A stretch of 64,000 nt of DNA from Petrosia ficiformis (GCA_947044365.1 OX345636.1:5042001-5106000); one strand, 5' to 3'. Positions 33,683 to 45,514 are shown, numbered from the stretch's first letter. Program-made: numbers and translations. The notes: generated by a model not told the origin, from the letters alone.

Positions 33683-34706
33683 CAGCTACATGTATATAGT
33701 CCAAAACATCAACAATGTCATATAGGTGTATTATATATTCATGCTGTATTTTCACATTTTTAAAGCTTTTTTCTATCCCGCAACAACACTAATAACAGTG
33801 CTGTCTTTGTAATGTAGTCTCATAATATGTTATATATAGGCATGTTACTGAAGATTGTATTATAATTATTGTGCTAAGATAGTATAATAACTATTATGAT
33901 TATTTTAATAGCCGAAGAAAGCAGTTATGAAGTTACGTATAATCAGTATCATACACATTTTATATAACGAAAAGGTTACAAGTATTGAATGATTAAACTA
34001 TCACATGATTAGTGCCATGTTTCTGAGCTTTGTCTGGCATTGCAAAGTGGATGGCTATATATATAAATTATGTCAGATTAATAATTAGTAGTCTACAAAA
34101 TGCTCTTCAAGGCTTGTTTCTAACCGTCTCAGTTATATATAGCCGGGGTGAACTGAATGATAAAGCAGCATATGACTACGTGTATATAGTGTGCATGCAG
34201 GTATGTAGTATGAGCCTGACCCAACCTAGGTACACTACAATTAGTTGGAGTATGCAGTTTGAATGGTCCAGTGGATTTTTTTCCCAACTTAACATTCAGA
34301 TGGTATCATGTTCCACTGCCGCTGAACATTAATATTATCATAAGTATCATAACAATGTACATAATTATTCTACTGTATCTGGATTAAAGGTATTGCTTTT
34401 TCTTCAATAAATGAATATTTTTTGTAAGGAAATTTGAAATTTTATCAATCTCATGATCTGCCTACTGAATATCACTTCGTTCTCCGGCTGCATGAGGCAG
34501 GCGGCTCTAGTAGTGCTTGATCATTATGTGTGCGAGATACCTAGTTGCATGTGTACTAACTAGATTGGACATAAAACACTTTGTCCTAACAGACACAGTC
34601 ATAAACAGTGACATACTGAAAGACAGACGCCCACGCCACATAATACATTTGTGTGGGCGTTTAACGGGGTGGGTTGTCACCATGGTGATTAAATTGTAAA
34701 CAAAAA
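33683..34706. other. Intergenic region between DNMBP-like and RSPH14 genes
   Basis: Contains the DNMBP 3'UTR and the presumed RSPH14 promoter. AATAAA-type signals are not decisive. No further gene seen. 34625-34665 has inverted boxes CGCCCACGCCACA and TGTGTGGGCGT. Confidence 0.5.
34676..34689 (-). promoter_or_regulatory. RFX X-box-like site upstream of RSPH14
   Basis: The minus strand reads ATCACCATGGTGAC, which fits the X-box consensus RYYNYY-N(1-3)-RRNRAC at every position with a 2-bp spacer. It sits 17 bp before the start codon of a ciliary gene. RFX factors control ciliary genes through X-boxes in animals; use here is an inference. Confidence 0.55.
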
Positions 34707-35054
34707 ATGGCGCTTCCTAGAGTGTCTGTAAACCTTCCACGATATAATCCAAGTAAATCTACTTTAGCCTTTGGGGACAGAGCACTACCAAAAATTGTGA
34801 GATAATAAATAATTCTATTTGTAAGTTCTAATCACTTTGTATTCACATTATGCATTCAGCGTCGGGAACTTGGAAGCAGTGATGTCGATGTGATCAGACA
34901 AGCTCTTCTCCTCCTTTCTGATTTACTACACAAGCCAGAGAACATCACTTCAGCTTGTAGAGAAGGTACACTAGTATATTTACATCTAACTACATGTATA
35001 CTAACCAAATAACTGAAATACAGAGACTGACAGTACTATAATTTATTTATATAT

Positions 35055-35140
<86 letters not shown>

Positions 35141-38100
35141 TAGTTAGTGTAGTGCTATATACGTGTAACTAGTATATATATATAATTATATATATATATA
35201 TATATATAATATACCCCGATACGGCGAAACATCAAAGTAAACCACAGGTTTATATATCAGATATAGCACCCTGTGGTCAGATATAAAACCTGCCGTCGAA
35301 ACAGACTACAAGACAACAACGCTTACCTTGTCCAAAGTGCCGACAAAAAGGTAGGAGAAGCATCAGACATCAACAAAGGTTTTGTCGTTCGTGAAATATA
35401 TTGATTATAACACGCCTACTCGTGCTATATCAGATTTATAATCACCTCGCCCTCGAGCCTACGGCCCTCGTGCTCCGTGATTATAAATTTTATATAGCAC
35501 TCGTAGGGTGTTATAACCTTTACTTGCATGATTACAATTATTATAAAGTCTGTCCACATTCACGATGACCTCAAAACTGTGATGTGTTAATTGATTGTAC
35601 ATGTACATGTACATGTATATGTACTATAGTGTATAGTTTAATGTCATAACGTTAATACATGATTATACTGTAACTCAATGAAGCTATGGATTGAAATTTT
35701 ACATACACATAATTGTACATGTATGTATTATTATAATAAGCATCATGTCATGTAAGTTGAACGCAGAGTCACCTTCAACTATAAAGGCACCCTCTTCCCT
35801 ATAACAGTAGTCACTACACATCAGTCAGTATGTAAACATCCGCTTAAAATGGTACAACATTATACATCATTTCGCAGGTCTTGTTGATAGTCTCTCTTTT
35901 CTTCTAACTCATGACGATCCTCCTGTGAGATACAGATCAGCTAATTGTCTACAGTTAATAGCAGGTAACTGACATTATATTATATGTACATGTAATTAAT
36001 TAGCTTCATATCACCAAAATATCACAAACACACACATGATTCGCGCATAACACACACACAGACACGTACATACACATATATACTCATACACATGTACACA
36101 CACACATACACTAACGCTAATGTACTCACCCACATTTGTAGTTACACACTCACGCATAACTCTGTATTAGCACAAACACACACATGTATACTCACACAAA
36201 CGTACACAGATTTACACACACACACAAGGTCACACACACATACATTCATACTCATATACATGTGTACACACACACACATTTGTACTCACACACACTCACG
36301 CATAACACTGTATTAACACACACACACATGTATACTCACACAAACGTACACAGATTTACACACACACACATACACTTACATGTATACACTCATGTACACA
36401 CACACACACACTTGTACTCACACACACACTCACACATAACACAGAAAATATAGTGAAACGGCACTGTAGTCTACATGTACATGTGTATATGTGTATAATA
36501 GTTTGTGTGGTTGGATTGTTGATTAATGACTAATATATGTGATGCAGTTACTACATATCAAGACCTTCAAAGCATAGTACACAAATACTTGTAATAAAAT
36601 ACCCAAACAAACACATGAAGACACTCTAGAAATGTGTTTCAGGAATTTGAAGCATTTATGAAATCAAAAATATTATCGACAATTTCCAGTTTTTTATTGT
36701 CCCACGTGCACTATGGTCTGCCTGCCAGACCATAGTGGGACAATAAAAAACTGGAAATTGTCGATAATATTACTCTGGGATAAAGTGGCCATTTTATAAC
36801 TCCTGTATGTAATGATATTATATACTTTATAGAACATGCTATTGGTCGGCAAGCCTTTCTAAAGTTGTCTATTATTCCAGCTTTGGCAAAACTTGTAAGT
36901 TGTGATGTCATGCATTTACATGTATACACTATATACATGTATGATCATTGCTATTTGATAACCCATGCAGTAATATCTTGTGCTATGCATTACTCTAATG
37001 TGTGATTGGTACTTTGGTAGTGAGCTACATGTACATGTATGTGTCAATAAAAGGCACCATACAGTACAGTAATTACTCAGTAGTTTTATTTCCACACTAC
37101 AGTAGTTCAACAGTAGTTTTGACAGTAATTGATGTATTTGTCAATTGAACACCACAGTAGTGAGACAGTAATTACTATACTACACTGACAGTAGAACTAA
37201 GGTAATTACTGTTACTGTATGGTGTGTATTTATCAATTGAACACTACAGTAGTGAGACAGTAATTACTATACTACACTGACAGTAGAACTAAGGTAATTA
37301 CTGTTACTGTATGGTGTGTATTTATCAATTGAACACTACAGTAGTGAGACAGTAATTACTATACTACACTGACAGTAGAACTAAGGTAATTACTGTTACT
37401 GTATGGTGTGTATTTATCAATTGAACACTACAGTAGTGAGACAGTAATTACTATACTACACTGACAGTAGAACTAAGGTAATTACTGTTACTGTATGGTG
37501 TGTATTTATCAATTGGACACTACAGTAGTGAGACAGTAATTACTATACTACACTGACAGTAGAACTAAGGTAATTACTGTTACTGTATGGTGTGTATTTA
37601 TCAATTGAACACTACAGTAGTGAGACAGTAATTACTATACTACACTGACAGTAGAACTAAGGTAATTACTGTTACTGTATGGTGTGTATTTATCAATTGA
37701 ACACTACAGTAGTGAGACAGTAATTACTATACTACACTGACAGTAGAACTAAGGTAATTACTGTTACTGTATGGTGTGTATTTATCAATTGAACACTACA
37801 GTAGTGAGGCAGTAATTACTATACTACACTGACAGTAGAACTAAGGTAATTACTGTTTACTGTATATATGGTGACGTTTTATTGACATATACTGTACAAG
37901 TCTATTGTATATTTACAAGTATTAGTAATGTATATGTACATGAATATTCATGTGCCTAGCATGCTAGCAATAGGCGTAGACAAACACACACAACAAACAA
38001 ATAAGCACCCACAATGACAAATAAAATTCGTTATGCACAGCCACGAGGGGCTTAGAAAATATTAGAGCAGCCACCATGGCTTAAAAAATAAGCACCTTAG

Positions 38101-41100
38101 AAAATGAGCAGCCACAATGGCTTACAAAATGTCACCTACATGTACCTACAGTACATTGTACATGTGACAGTGTACATATATTATGTGTTCCTGTACAGAT
38201 ACAGGTACATGTATGTTCAATGTGGGTGATTCAGCCTGAATGGAGTGCTATATGAGTTTTCATATAGCAGATTATGTACATCTATCATACTTTAAATGAG
38301 ATTATGTACTTACTATACATGTATGGTCCTGTCATTTAGTTCACAGATACTGATGTTACTGTTCGTACTAATGCACATTTGGCTATTGAAATGTGTTCAA
38401 GAACACAGGAAGGTACATGTACATGTACATATATATACATGTACTTTCTAAATGATTTCATTGTACATACAATGTACATGTACATGTGTATACAGTACAT
38501 GCACATACATGATGTTATCGGTGATGTAGAAAGAAAGAAAGAAAAACACCTGAGGCAATTGAAAAATGAAAATGAGAGTTGCCTCAGGTGGGATTCGAAC
38601 CTACAACACTCTGTACTCCGGACAGATGCTCTATCAACTGAGCTACCAAGGCAGCTCAGCTGGCAGAGTCCGAATCAAACATCTCATACGCCTGTATGAA
38701 CAGGCTAACTTGACACTAGGCATTAGGTGAAGGCCGGGGTAATGAAACCACCAAAGACACCAACACCAAAATTAAGCATATACACATGTACATGATGTTA
38801 TCGGAGATGTAGAAAGAAAGAAAGAAAGAAAGAAAGACACATGTACATGTTAATTACTATAAGTACTAGTGTTGTTTTAGTTTACTACTTTTAGTTATAG
38901 TTTTAGCATGACTAGTTTCTCGAACCTTTAGGTAAGTTATAGTTTAATTAACTAAAATACATTTAATATTAGGCTTACTTAAAAGGCGTTAGCTTTAGTT
39001 ACATGTATATATAAATGTAAAAGTGCCCATTATCATTTTAGTTAGTTATACAGTGAAGCCCCTCTCTCTGTTGAGGATACCCTGAAATGAGGACACCCCT
39101 TACAAATGTCCCAAACTGTGCTTTATAATATAAAATCACACCAGGAGATCCCTGTAATCAGGACACTTATTTTTGTTCCAAGGGTGTCCGGAATGAAGAG
39201 GTTTCTCTGTAGTTTAATAATACCTTAATTACTATAATTATACATATGTACAAGTATACATACATGTACATGTACATTCTAAATGAGAATAATGAAATTT
39301 GCATGACAACAAGAGAAAAGGGGACATGTCTGAGGATGTGAGATAACTAGCCGCTAGTCATTTTGACAAACAGGTACATGTACATGGTGTACTTCACCAT
39401 TCTTTTCCTGCTCCCCATACGCACATACATGTACAATGTACATTGTATACAATTCAGTTTATCAGAAATTCACTACTTTTTTAGAGTCTTCGATGACTAG
39501 CGTTCATGCATTGCATTTGTGCAAATGCTCATTCTTTCTTTTCCTGTCTACTTGTTTGTCTGTCTCTGTCATTGTCTCTCTTTCTCTGTTTCTCACTGTC
39601 TAGCTATGTGTCTTCTCTTCTTATATGCATAGGTGTGGAGGGAGTATTATCTCATTCTCTTGTACCATCACTGATACAAAGATTACTATTAGAAGAAGAA
39701 ACTTTTCTTAAAGTACAACATGTATATGTTACACATTTTACATGTACATGTACATGTACATGTACTTGTAATAGCACTAATTGTATGTGACTGGATCTGA
39801 AAATATACATGTACATTGTACATGTACATGTGTACATGTTATATATAATATCACGTGTACTGTGACTGTATTCATAACAGTGATACAGTAAAATGCATTG
39901 TACATTGCTTACACTACATGTATTTAATAGTTATGTCCAGACATGTAGCCTATCATGACAGCACTAATGTTTGTTATATGTAGTTCTGTAAAGAAGGCAA
40001 TGAAATTCTATCTCTACAATGTAACAGTTGATTATCAAATTTCAGTACAAAATGTCTGAATATTAAGCTTTTGACTGCAAGTAGACCCAATGCCTTAATG
40101 GCAGTACTAACATGTATTATGTATATACTGTACATGTACTGTACATGTACATGTAGGTCCCTATTCTTCACTGGTGTTTACAAGTAGACCCAATGCCTTA
40201 CTATGGCAGTACTAACATGTATTATGTACATATATATACATGTAGGTCCCTATTCTTGATACACTACACTGGTGTTTACAAGTAGACCCAATGCCTGGAT
40301 TAAACTGTCAATCCATAGAGAAACTGCGCCCACTTCTCTCACATACAAGTAGTGAGGTACGATGGCGTGTAGCACGATGTCTTTTTGATCTAACTGTTCC
40401 ACATGAGGGTAAAGTCACGTCTTGTGAGTGTGACGTGATAAGTGACCTTGTATGTCTTCTTACTGATAGTGACCCTTATGTGAGGACTCACTCAACATCA
40501 GCACTAATGAGGTTAGTAAAACTTTATCAGATATTAACACGTTTTTGAAACTGTGCGTGTACATCAATGTTTTTGATATGTTTTGAAGCATGGGCCAAAT
40601 TGGGTCAACAATGGTTAGTGTGAGCCATTGGTAATACGCCTTGAGCCAATTAACAAATTAATGCTGTTAGTGACAATATAATCATAATTATCTGCGCCAC
40701 TACCCCAAAGAGAGAACTGTGCAGTGCCAAATGTAAGAAGCTCTTTTTGCCAATGGTGTGTCGTACGAGCTTATCAAAAACACTGATGTACATGTACATA
40801 TAATTATGTACTGAAGGTCATTCACTTCATCTTGACTTCAGAATAATGTTCATAGTTTTAGTTTGGAATGACCAATAACTTTTTTACCTTCACCGTTTTC
40901 ATAATAATTTATTACCTTTATGCTTCCTGTTATATTTTGAATCCAATTTCAATCCATTGCTTCATTATTGAGTTACAGTCAGGCCTTCATATATCGAAGG
41001 GGGGAAATTTGAATTTGAAAGGGTTAGGTGGAGCGACACACGCCTCTCTCCCCCTAAATGAAATGCTGACATGATACATGTATTAACCTTATGACATTTA

Positions 41101-44100
41101 TATGCTATATATTACATACATGTATGAACTTATGTCATTCTAATTTTGAGATCATGAACAGACTTTTGCACTACATGTATACAAGTACATGTATATGTAT
41201 ATAAATAATTAAATTTATATATTTATAACACGATGGAACCACACTTCAAAAGAAACTAGGTGGTATATAAACTGATATACTCCCTATGGTTGTTTTTTTC
41301 ACTTTGATGTTTGATATACTCCTGCTTGTGGTTAAGACTTTCCATGATCAATAACCTATGAACCAGAATAAGCAAATTAAAGTCAAACTCTGAAACCAAA
41401 ATGCAAACAATTACAGGAAAAAAACTAGTTGAGAAATCATGTGAAACAGGAATAACTGAGTCATAAACAGTCTTATCTAAATCTAAAATATCAATAAATG
41501 CAAACAAATAACCATTATTAAACAAAATAGTGATAAACAGTCATTCAATACAGTGCAAGTCATCTTCAATAACCAAATAAGATGATGTAATTGGCAGAAA
41601 TTCTGGATAATAAGGTGTTGAAGGAGATGGAGGTTGGAATGGTAGATAGGTCGGCAAATATCCAGGAGGTGAGGCATTACCTGACAATCCTGATCGTAGA
41701 TATGGAGGAATATTCCCTGCACTAAACTGTACAATTATTGTACTGAATACCAGGAAAGGGAGCTGTCGATGATGACTCTTGTTTGGGAATCAAGTGACAA
41801 GGATCAGGCTTGTTTTCTGACTTGGGTTCGTAATTATCATTTTCTCCAGAAAGTATCCTTGAAACAGTTAACTGGTGTTCTGAAACACTCGATAATCTTC
41901 CTTTCCCCTTTCTTGATAAGGACGGCTTGTGTTACTTCGATAGAACCTGATTAGAATCATCATTCTCTTTCTCGCTCGACATACATGTACATGTAGCAAA
42001 TAGATATCTACAATGTGTGTGCAACACTACTAAGCCAGCACACAAGCGTAGTTCCATCATGGTGTAAATATATTATACCAACACCACTTGGTATATTATA
42101 CCTTGCAGAGGTGGTATATCATGTACATATAATTATATATATATATATATATGTATATCAATTTACCTACAACATGTATAGTCTCGCCAGGCCAGCCCCT
42201 CACACGCTACGCGGGAAGAGGGTCTGGTCAAACTCGCATGTTGCATTTGTGTTTAACACGCCATAGTTTTTGTGGCGTGTTAAGCACAGGCAAAGTGTAT
42301 AAAGTATGCATTAGTGTTGCAGTCAGCGGGTTTCTTAAGTGGGTGAAATTAATTAAAACTGCGGTGTTGACATACTTTATACACTTTGCTTGTGGTTAAC
42401 ACGCCACAAAAACTGTGGCGTGTTAAACACGAATGCAACATGCGAGTTTGACAAGACCCTCTTCCGCGTAGCGTGTGAGGGGCTGGCCTTGCGAGACTAC
42501 AACATGTATCTGTTTCCATCTATGAATCACAATTAAACATTTCTATCCTATTAGCTGCCTATCATTCAAACACTCATTTTATTAATTATACATGTATAAT
42601 TATATTTCAGTATTCTAGTAATCACGGATGGAAAATATGCACTATTGAAAACTGAAGGATTATCAAAACTGGTATTACTATTACACGACTCAACTTCTAA
42701 TGTCAGACTTAATGCCACTAAGGTACATTGTGAAAAGGGGGTAATAATAAACAAACTATTCCCTATTATCCTGGTTTCACTAGCATCTGGAACCATTCCA
42801 AACCATTTTGGTTTTAGTACACCTACCCAGTGTTCTGCCCAGGATATTTAGAGTGGTGATTGGATTCTAACTTGCATTTAGTGCTGTTTATCCAGTACAA
42901 TTATACTTAATTCTGTCTCAGTAGCCTATATACACAATGTATGTGTATTATCTGAAAGGTGGTTAATTCATCTGAGTGATGGTTTAGTCATCTGAGTGGT
43001 GGTTATTCCTGACCAATGCTGACTAGTGTGGGCAGAACAATGCCTACCTCAAGTGTAGCACTGGTTTAGTTCTAGTACAGTTTGGTTCTATTTACAATTC
43101 CAGAAGTTAGTATGAACATGGTATTATAAGAGAAACTGGTACATGTACTATATAAAGGTCATTCATGTTCACCATGACATCAGAAAAATGTTCATAACTT
43201 TAGTTTGGAATGACTAACATTCTTTTTACCTGAACCATTTTCATATAATAGTCTTTCCCGTTCTTTTTTTTGTGTATTTCAAATTCCAGCTTCATTATTG
43301 AGTTACAATATAATCATGTATTAACCTTATGACATTAAACTATACATTATATTATATATAAAGTCATCACATCATAATTTTGAAGACATTGTAAATTGGT
43401 ACTATATAGTATGAAAGCTGCAAAAGGATGACCTTTGGATTCATTTTGATTAAAGCCTTACTATTACATGTAATTGCTATCCTGTATTCAGGAAGAACAA
43501 TTGGTAATCAGCAATCACATACATGTATATTGCAAGGAAACTAACAAGTTCTGAATGGTATACCTATACTCCTTGTCATGAGTACCCAAACATCTTCAAG
43601 CATACAAATCATCATTATAACTCTTAAGAATACAATGCTTCCAAAGAGTGGGGCCATGGCAGTCCACCACCCTTTAGTCTTGCTCTCCACCTTTTCATTT
43701 AAAAGTTTATACTAGACAACATTGTTGGCCAGACGTCATCTACCACTGATGTACTAATCCAGCCTTAATTTTTATATACAACCAAATCATTTACAATCTA
43801 CATGTAAATGCTGCATCCAAATAACAAGCAAAAATTGTGTTTATTATACATGTAGATTACTGCATATTCACACATTCTTTAATTAATAGTTTAATAGTAT
43901 AATATTTTTGTTTGCAGTGTATTACTCTGCTAGCTGAAGCTCCTGAAGGTAAAAAAGAATTGATAGAATCCCTTGATAAGGTCAGATATGAAATAAATAT
44001 AGGTTAGATACTGTATTCGAGGTTTTTACGTGCAATAGATGGAAACAGTTTAATTACTGAGGGGGGAGCCCGAAGTAATTAATGTTTCCAAGGTAGTTCT

Positions 44101-44724
44101 ATTGTGCGTGGAAACCAAGAATACAGTCTCTAAGCAATTTAGATTTTAGTTATTATTTTGTTGGATAGAAGACATAACAAGAAAGCTTTGTGGTACTCTT
44201 TTTTAGCTGCAGAAAGACAGCAAGGTGATCGATAGCGCGAGTGTTGATAGAAAGCGCAGCTGGACGAGTGTTTGCCAAAGGTATTAGTCAGCGGTCAATG
44301 CCCACACTTTAGCAACTTTCTCTGTTGATTGCTTGTAAAAACCAACAGATGCAGCTTTAAAACAAACTTTGCTTCTGTTCGTTGTGTGAAATTTCTATAG
44401 CAACCCTGCAAGAGGTTTACTAAGTGATTATAGGTTTACTAATCAATTAAAAATAGGTTTACTATGGGATTTAGAAACCTGTAATTGACCAATCAGATTG
44501 CAGCATTTTAATGAGCTATAATCTAAATACATTTTGACTTTTCGACAATTAATTTCTTACATAATACATGTACATGTATGTGTTTCTATAATTGTGATTA
44601 CATCTGTGAACATTTTTAAATGTTTCATATTATTTTGTAGGTCAAACACCTTCAATCGGATGTTAATCCCGTGATTAGCAAAGCAGCTGTAACAGCTTAT
44701 AAAGTCATCACTTGGAAACCTTGA
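34707..44724 (+). CDS. RSPH14: Radial spoke head 14 homologue (RTDR1), about 340 aa
   Basis: Exons 34707-34796, 34860-34965, 35878-35964, 36833-36894, 38340-38412, 39633-39712, 39984-40020 (tentative), 40283-40511 (start tentative), 42611-42722, 43918-43980 and 44641-44724. With these choices all phases join into 341 codons, close to the roughly 350 residues of animal RSPH14. Conserved features: an N-terminal AFGDRALPKI, armadillo/HEAT-like helical repeats (VRWRVARCLFDLT, VRLNATK, LAEAPEGKKEL) and the ITDGKYALLKTEGL segment. RSPH14 is a radial-spoke component of motile cilia and flagella. The tentative seventh exon is short and I could not confirm the segment just before it, so a few residues there may be wrong. 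An AATAAA overlaps the stop codon. Confidence 0.9.
35043..35215. repeat. TA dinucleotide microsatellite
   Basis: Several (TA)n runs in RSPH14 intron 2, next to the repeat at 35210. Confidence 0.95.
35210..35515. mobile_element. Dispersed element with CCCGATACGGCGAAACATC end, copy 1
   Basis: Contains AAACATCAAAGTAAACCACAGG, GTGGTCAGATATAAAACC and a GCTATATCAGATTTATAATC arm that pairs with GATTATAAATTTTATATAGC downstream. An inverted, diverged copy is at 54828-55140. Confidence 0.65.
36040..36450. repeat. CA-rich minisatellite
   Basis: ACACACAC with interspersed TGTATACTCACAC and CGTACACAGATTTACAC units repeated at about 130-bp spacing. In RSPH14 intron 3. Confidence 0.9.
36669..36771. repeat. 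Near-perfect 100-bp hairpin
   Basis: The left arm runs from AATATTATCGACAATTTCCA, the right arm ends TGGAAATTGTCGATAATATT, and the centre is CTATGGTCTGCCTGCCAGACCATAG. The arms match apart from an extra CGTGCA in the left arm. It ends about 60 bp before exon 4 of RSPH14. Confidence 0.9.
37033..37894. mobile_element. MITE with internally amplified 92-bp tandem array (8 units)
   Basis: Same inverted ends as 28693-28884 (ATGTGTCAATAAAAGG left, TTTTATTGACATATACTGT right). The internal segment is present eight times at exact 92-bp spacing (GAACACTACAG-type motif at 37146, 37239, 37331, 37423, 37515, 37607, 37699 and 37791). Units differ by only a few substitutions. In RSPH14 intron 4. Confidence 0.9.
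38545..38789 (-). mobile_element. tRNA-derived SINE, copy 2
   Basis: Same family as 1550-1748; the tRNA-like part is at 38580-38652 with A box TAGCTCAGTTGATAGAGC and B box GGTTCGAATCC. Direct repeats starting ACATGATGTTATCGG flank it (38507 and 38790). In RSPH14 intron 5. Confidence 0.85.
38866..39240. mobile_element. TAGTGTTG element, interrupted by a TA-flanked MITE
   Basis: Begins TAGTGTTGTTTTAGTTTAC and has the usual TTAGTTATAG body. It is split by the element at 39051-39209. Confidence 0.5.
39051..39209. mobile_element. pogo/Tigger-like MITE with TA duplication
   Basis: CAGTGAAGCCCCTCT at the left is opposed by AGAGGTTTCTCTG at the right, with TA directly on both sides. Body of GAGGACACCCC / CAGGACACTT motifs. 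159 bp, non-coding, nested in the older element at 38866-39240. Confidence 0.7.
40080..40300. repeat. Triplicated AAGTAGACCCAATGCC segment
   Basis: AAGTAGACCCAATGCCT occurs at about 40079, 40171 and 40281 with GGCAGTACTAACATGTATTA and GTCCCTATTCTT between. The third copy contributes the proposed acceptor of RSPH14 exon 8, so this duplication makes that boundary uncertain. Confidence 0.75.
40568..40784. mobile_element. 215-bp MITE family, copy 4 (inverted)
   Basis: From GTTTTTGATATGTTTTGAAG to GAGCTTATCAAAAACACTG, the same order of blocks as 17455-17672. Confidence 0.75.
40815..40985. repeat. Dispersed TTCATCTTGACTTCAG repeat, copy 2
   Basis: Matches 9150-9345 and 43155-43345 (AATGTTCATAGTTTTAGTTT, TTCATTATTGAGTTACAG). 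Confidence 0.6.
41541..41982 (-). pseudogene. Intronless minus-strand pseudogene, parent unknown
   Basis: The minus strand starts with an ATG at 41980-41982 (MSSEKENDDSNQVLSK) and shows protein-like sequence through to a stop at 41541-41543, but only with frame changes: one early (about 41933) and one in the middle (about 41717). The second half is proline/tyrosine-rich (SPPGYLPTYLPFQPPSPSTP). No introns separate the parts, so it looks like a reverse-transcribed copy that has decayed inside an RSPH14 intron. Alternatively it is a real gene with unseen small introns; the frame changes lack good splice sites. Confidence 0.5.
42180..42498. mobile_element. Mutator-like MITE with about 120-bp inverted repeats
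   Basis: Starts AGTCTCGCCAGGCCAGCCCC and ends GGGGCTGGCCTTGCGAGACT; the arms pair for over 100 bp through AACACGCCA boxes. The 11-bp direct repeat ACAACATGTAT flanks it exactly (42169-42179 and 42499-42509). Long inverted repeats with 9-11 bp duplications fit Mutator-like elements. In the same RSPH14 intron as the pseudogene. Confidence 0.85.
43155..43345. repeat. Dispersed TTCATGTTCACCATGACATC repeat, copy 3
   Basis: Same family as 9150-9345 and 40815-40985. Confidence 0.6.
44012..44131. repeat. Imperfect hairpin (ACTGTATTCGAGG..AAGAATACAGT)
   Basis: Arms of about 50 bp around GAGGGGGGAGCCCGAAG. It may be one end of a larger element running to about 44480, where AGGTTTACTA repeats are seen. 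Confidence 0.6.
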
Positions 44725-44729
44725 ATAAA
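44724..44729 (+). terminator. AATAAA overlapping the RSPH14 stop codon
   Basis: The hexamer begins on the last base of TGA. It could only act as the cleavage signal if the 3'UTR is extremely short; further A/T-rich candidates lie downstream. Confidence 0.35.
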
Positions 44730-45500
44730 ATCATCACTAGTACTGTATATTATTTTAATACCACACTGTCGTGATATTTTAGATTTCATAACACATGTTC
44801 TATAAAGATGATACAATTGATAATAATTATTGATTCCTTAGCTTCAATGTAGATTTGAGTTATTCTGATTCTGTAAAATAATAGATCGATAAAAATGGGT
44901 TTTTAAGAAGTCACAAAAATAATGATTATATTATATATAGGTGACAATGAGATGATTTGTTATCACACAAGCATGGAATTATGGTATTCTGTTGTTTGAA
45001 AGATGGGTCATAGTATAATTTATAATAGAACTTATATTAATTATAAATTTATTTACATGAAGTCACAACCCCAAAACACAGGGTAAGAAGAAACTGGAAA
45101 TGGTCAATTTGCATTTATAAGTATAGTCTGATCTCATTTGATAGGAGTACTGACATTCTTAGGGTCATATCAGGATGTTTTTGTTCGGCTTACTCAAGCA
45201 TGAAATTATTGTATTCTGAGGATTATACTATTTTGAATTCGAGATCGAATGCATAATCCGTATATAGTCTGGCTAGCCACACCCTCGAGATGCAGACGGC
45301 CGGAGGCCAGGCCGGCTTCATCTCGAGGGTGTGGCTAGCCAGACTCAAGGCCAGACTATTTAGACAACTGAAACATTCAACTGAGTTCAAAGGTTGGGGA
45401 CCAAGGCAAGGCTTGATAGTTGCTACATCATGGTTATATTGCTCTGGCTAGCCCTGAAATCAACTGATTTATATTTTGGCATCAGCAGTTGGAATATCAA
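44730..45500. other. Intergenic region with a foldback element
   Basis: AT-rich spacer after RSPH14. The only clear structure is the 80-bp hairpin at 45266-45345. Confidence 0.5.
45266..45345. mobile_element. 80-bp foldback element (AGTCTGGCTAGCC)
   Basis: AGTCTGGCTAGCCACACCCT and AGGGTGTGGCTAGCCAGACT are perfect inverted 20-mers, with the pairing continuing to CTCGAGATG. The loop is GC-rich (GGCCGGAGGCC). The AGTCT ends recall 42180-42498 and 61090-61270. Confidence 0.8.
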
Positions 45501-45514
45501 TGACACTTACGATT

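Noticed and set aside
41256..41525. 89-residue minus-strand frame beside the pseudogene
   Set aside because: AT-rich, no protein-like composition, and not continuous with the pseudogene's frames.
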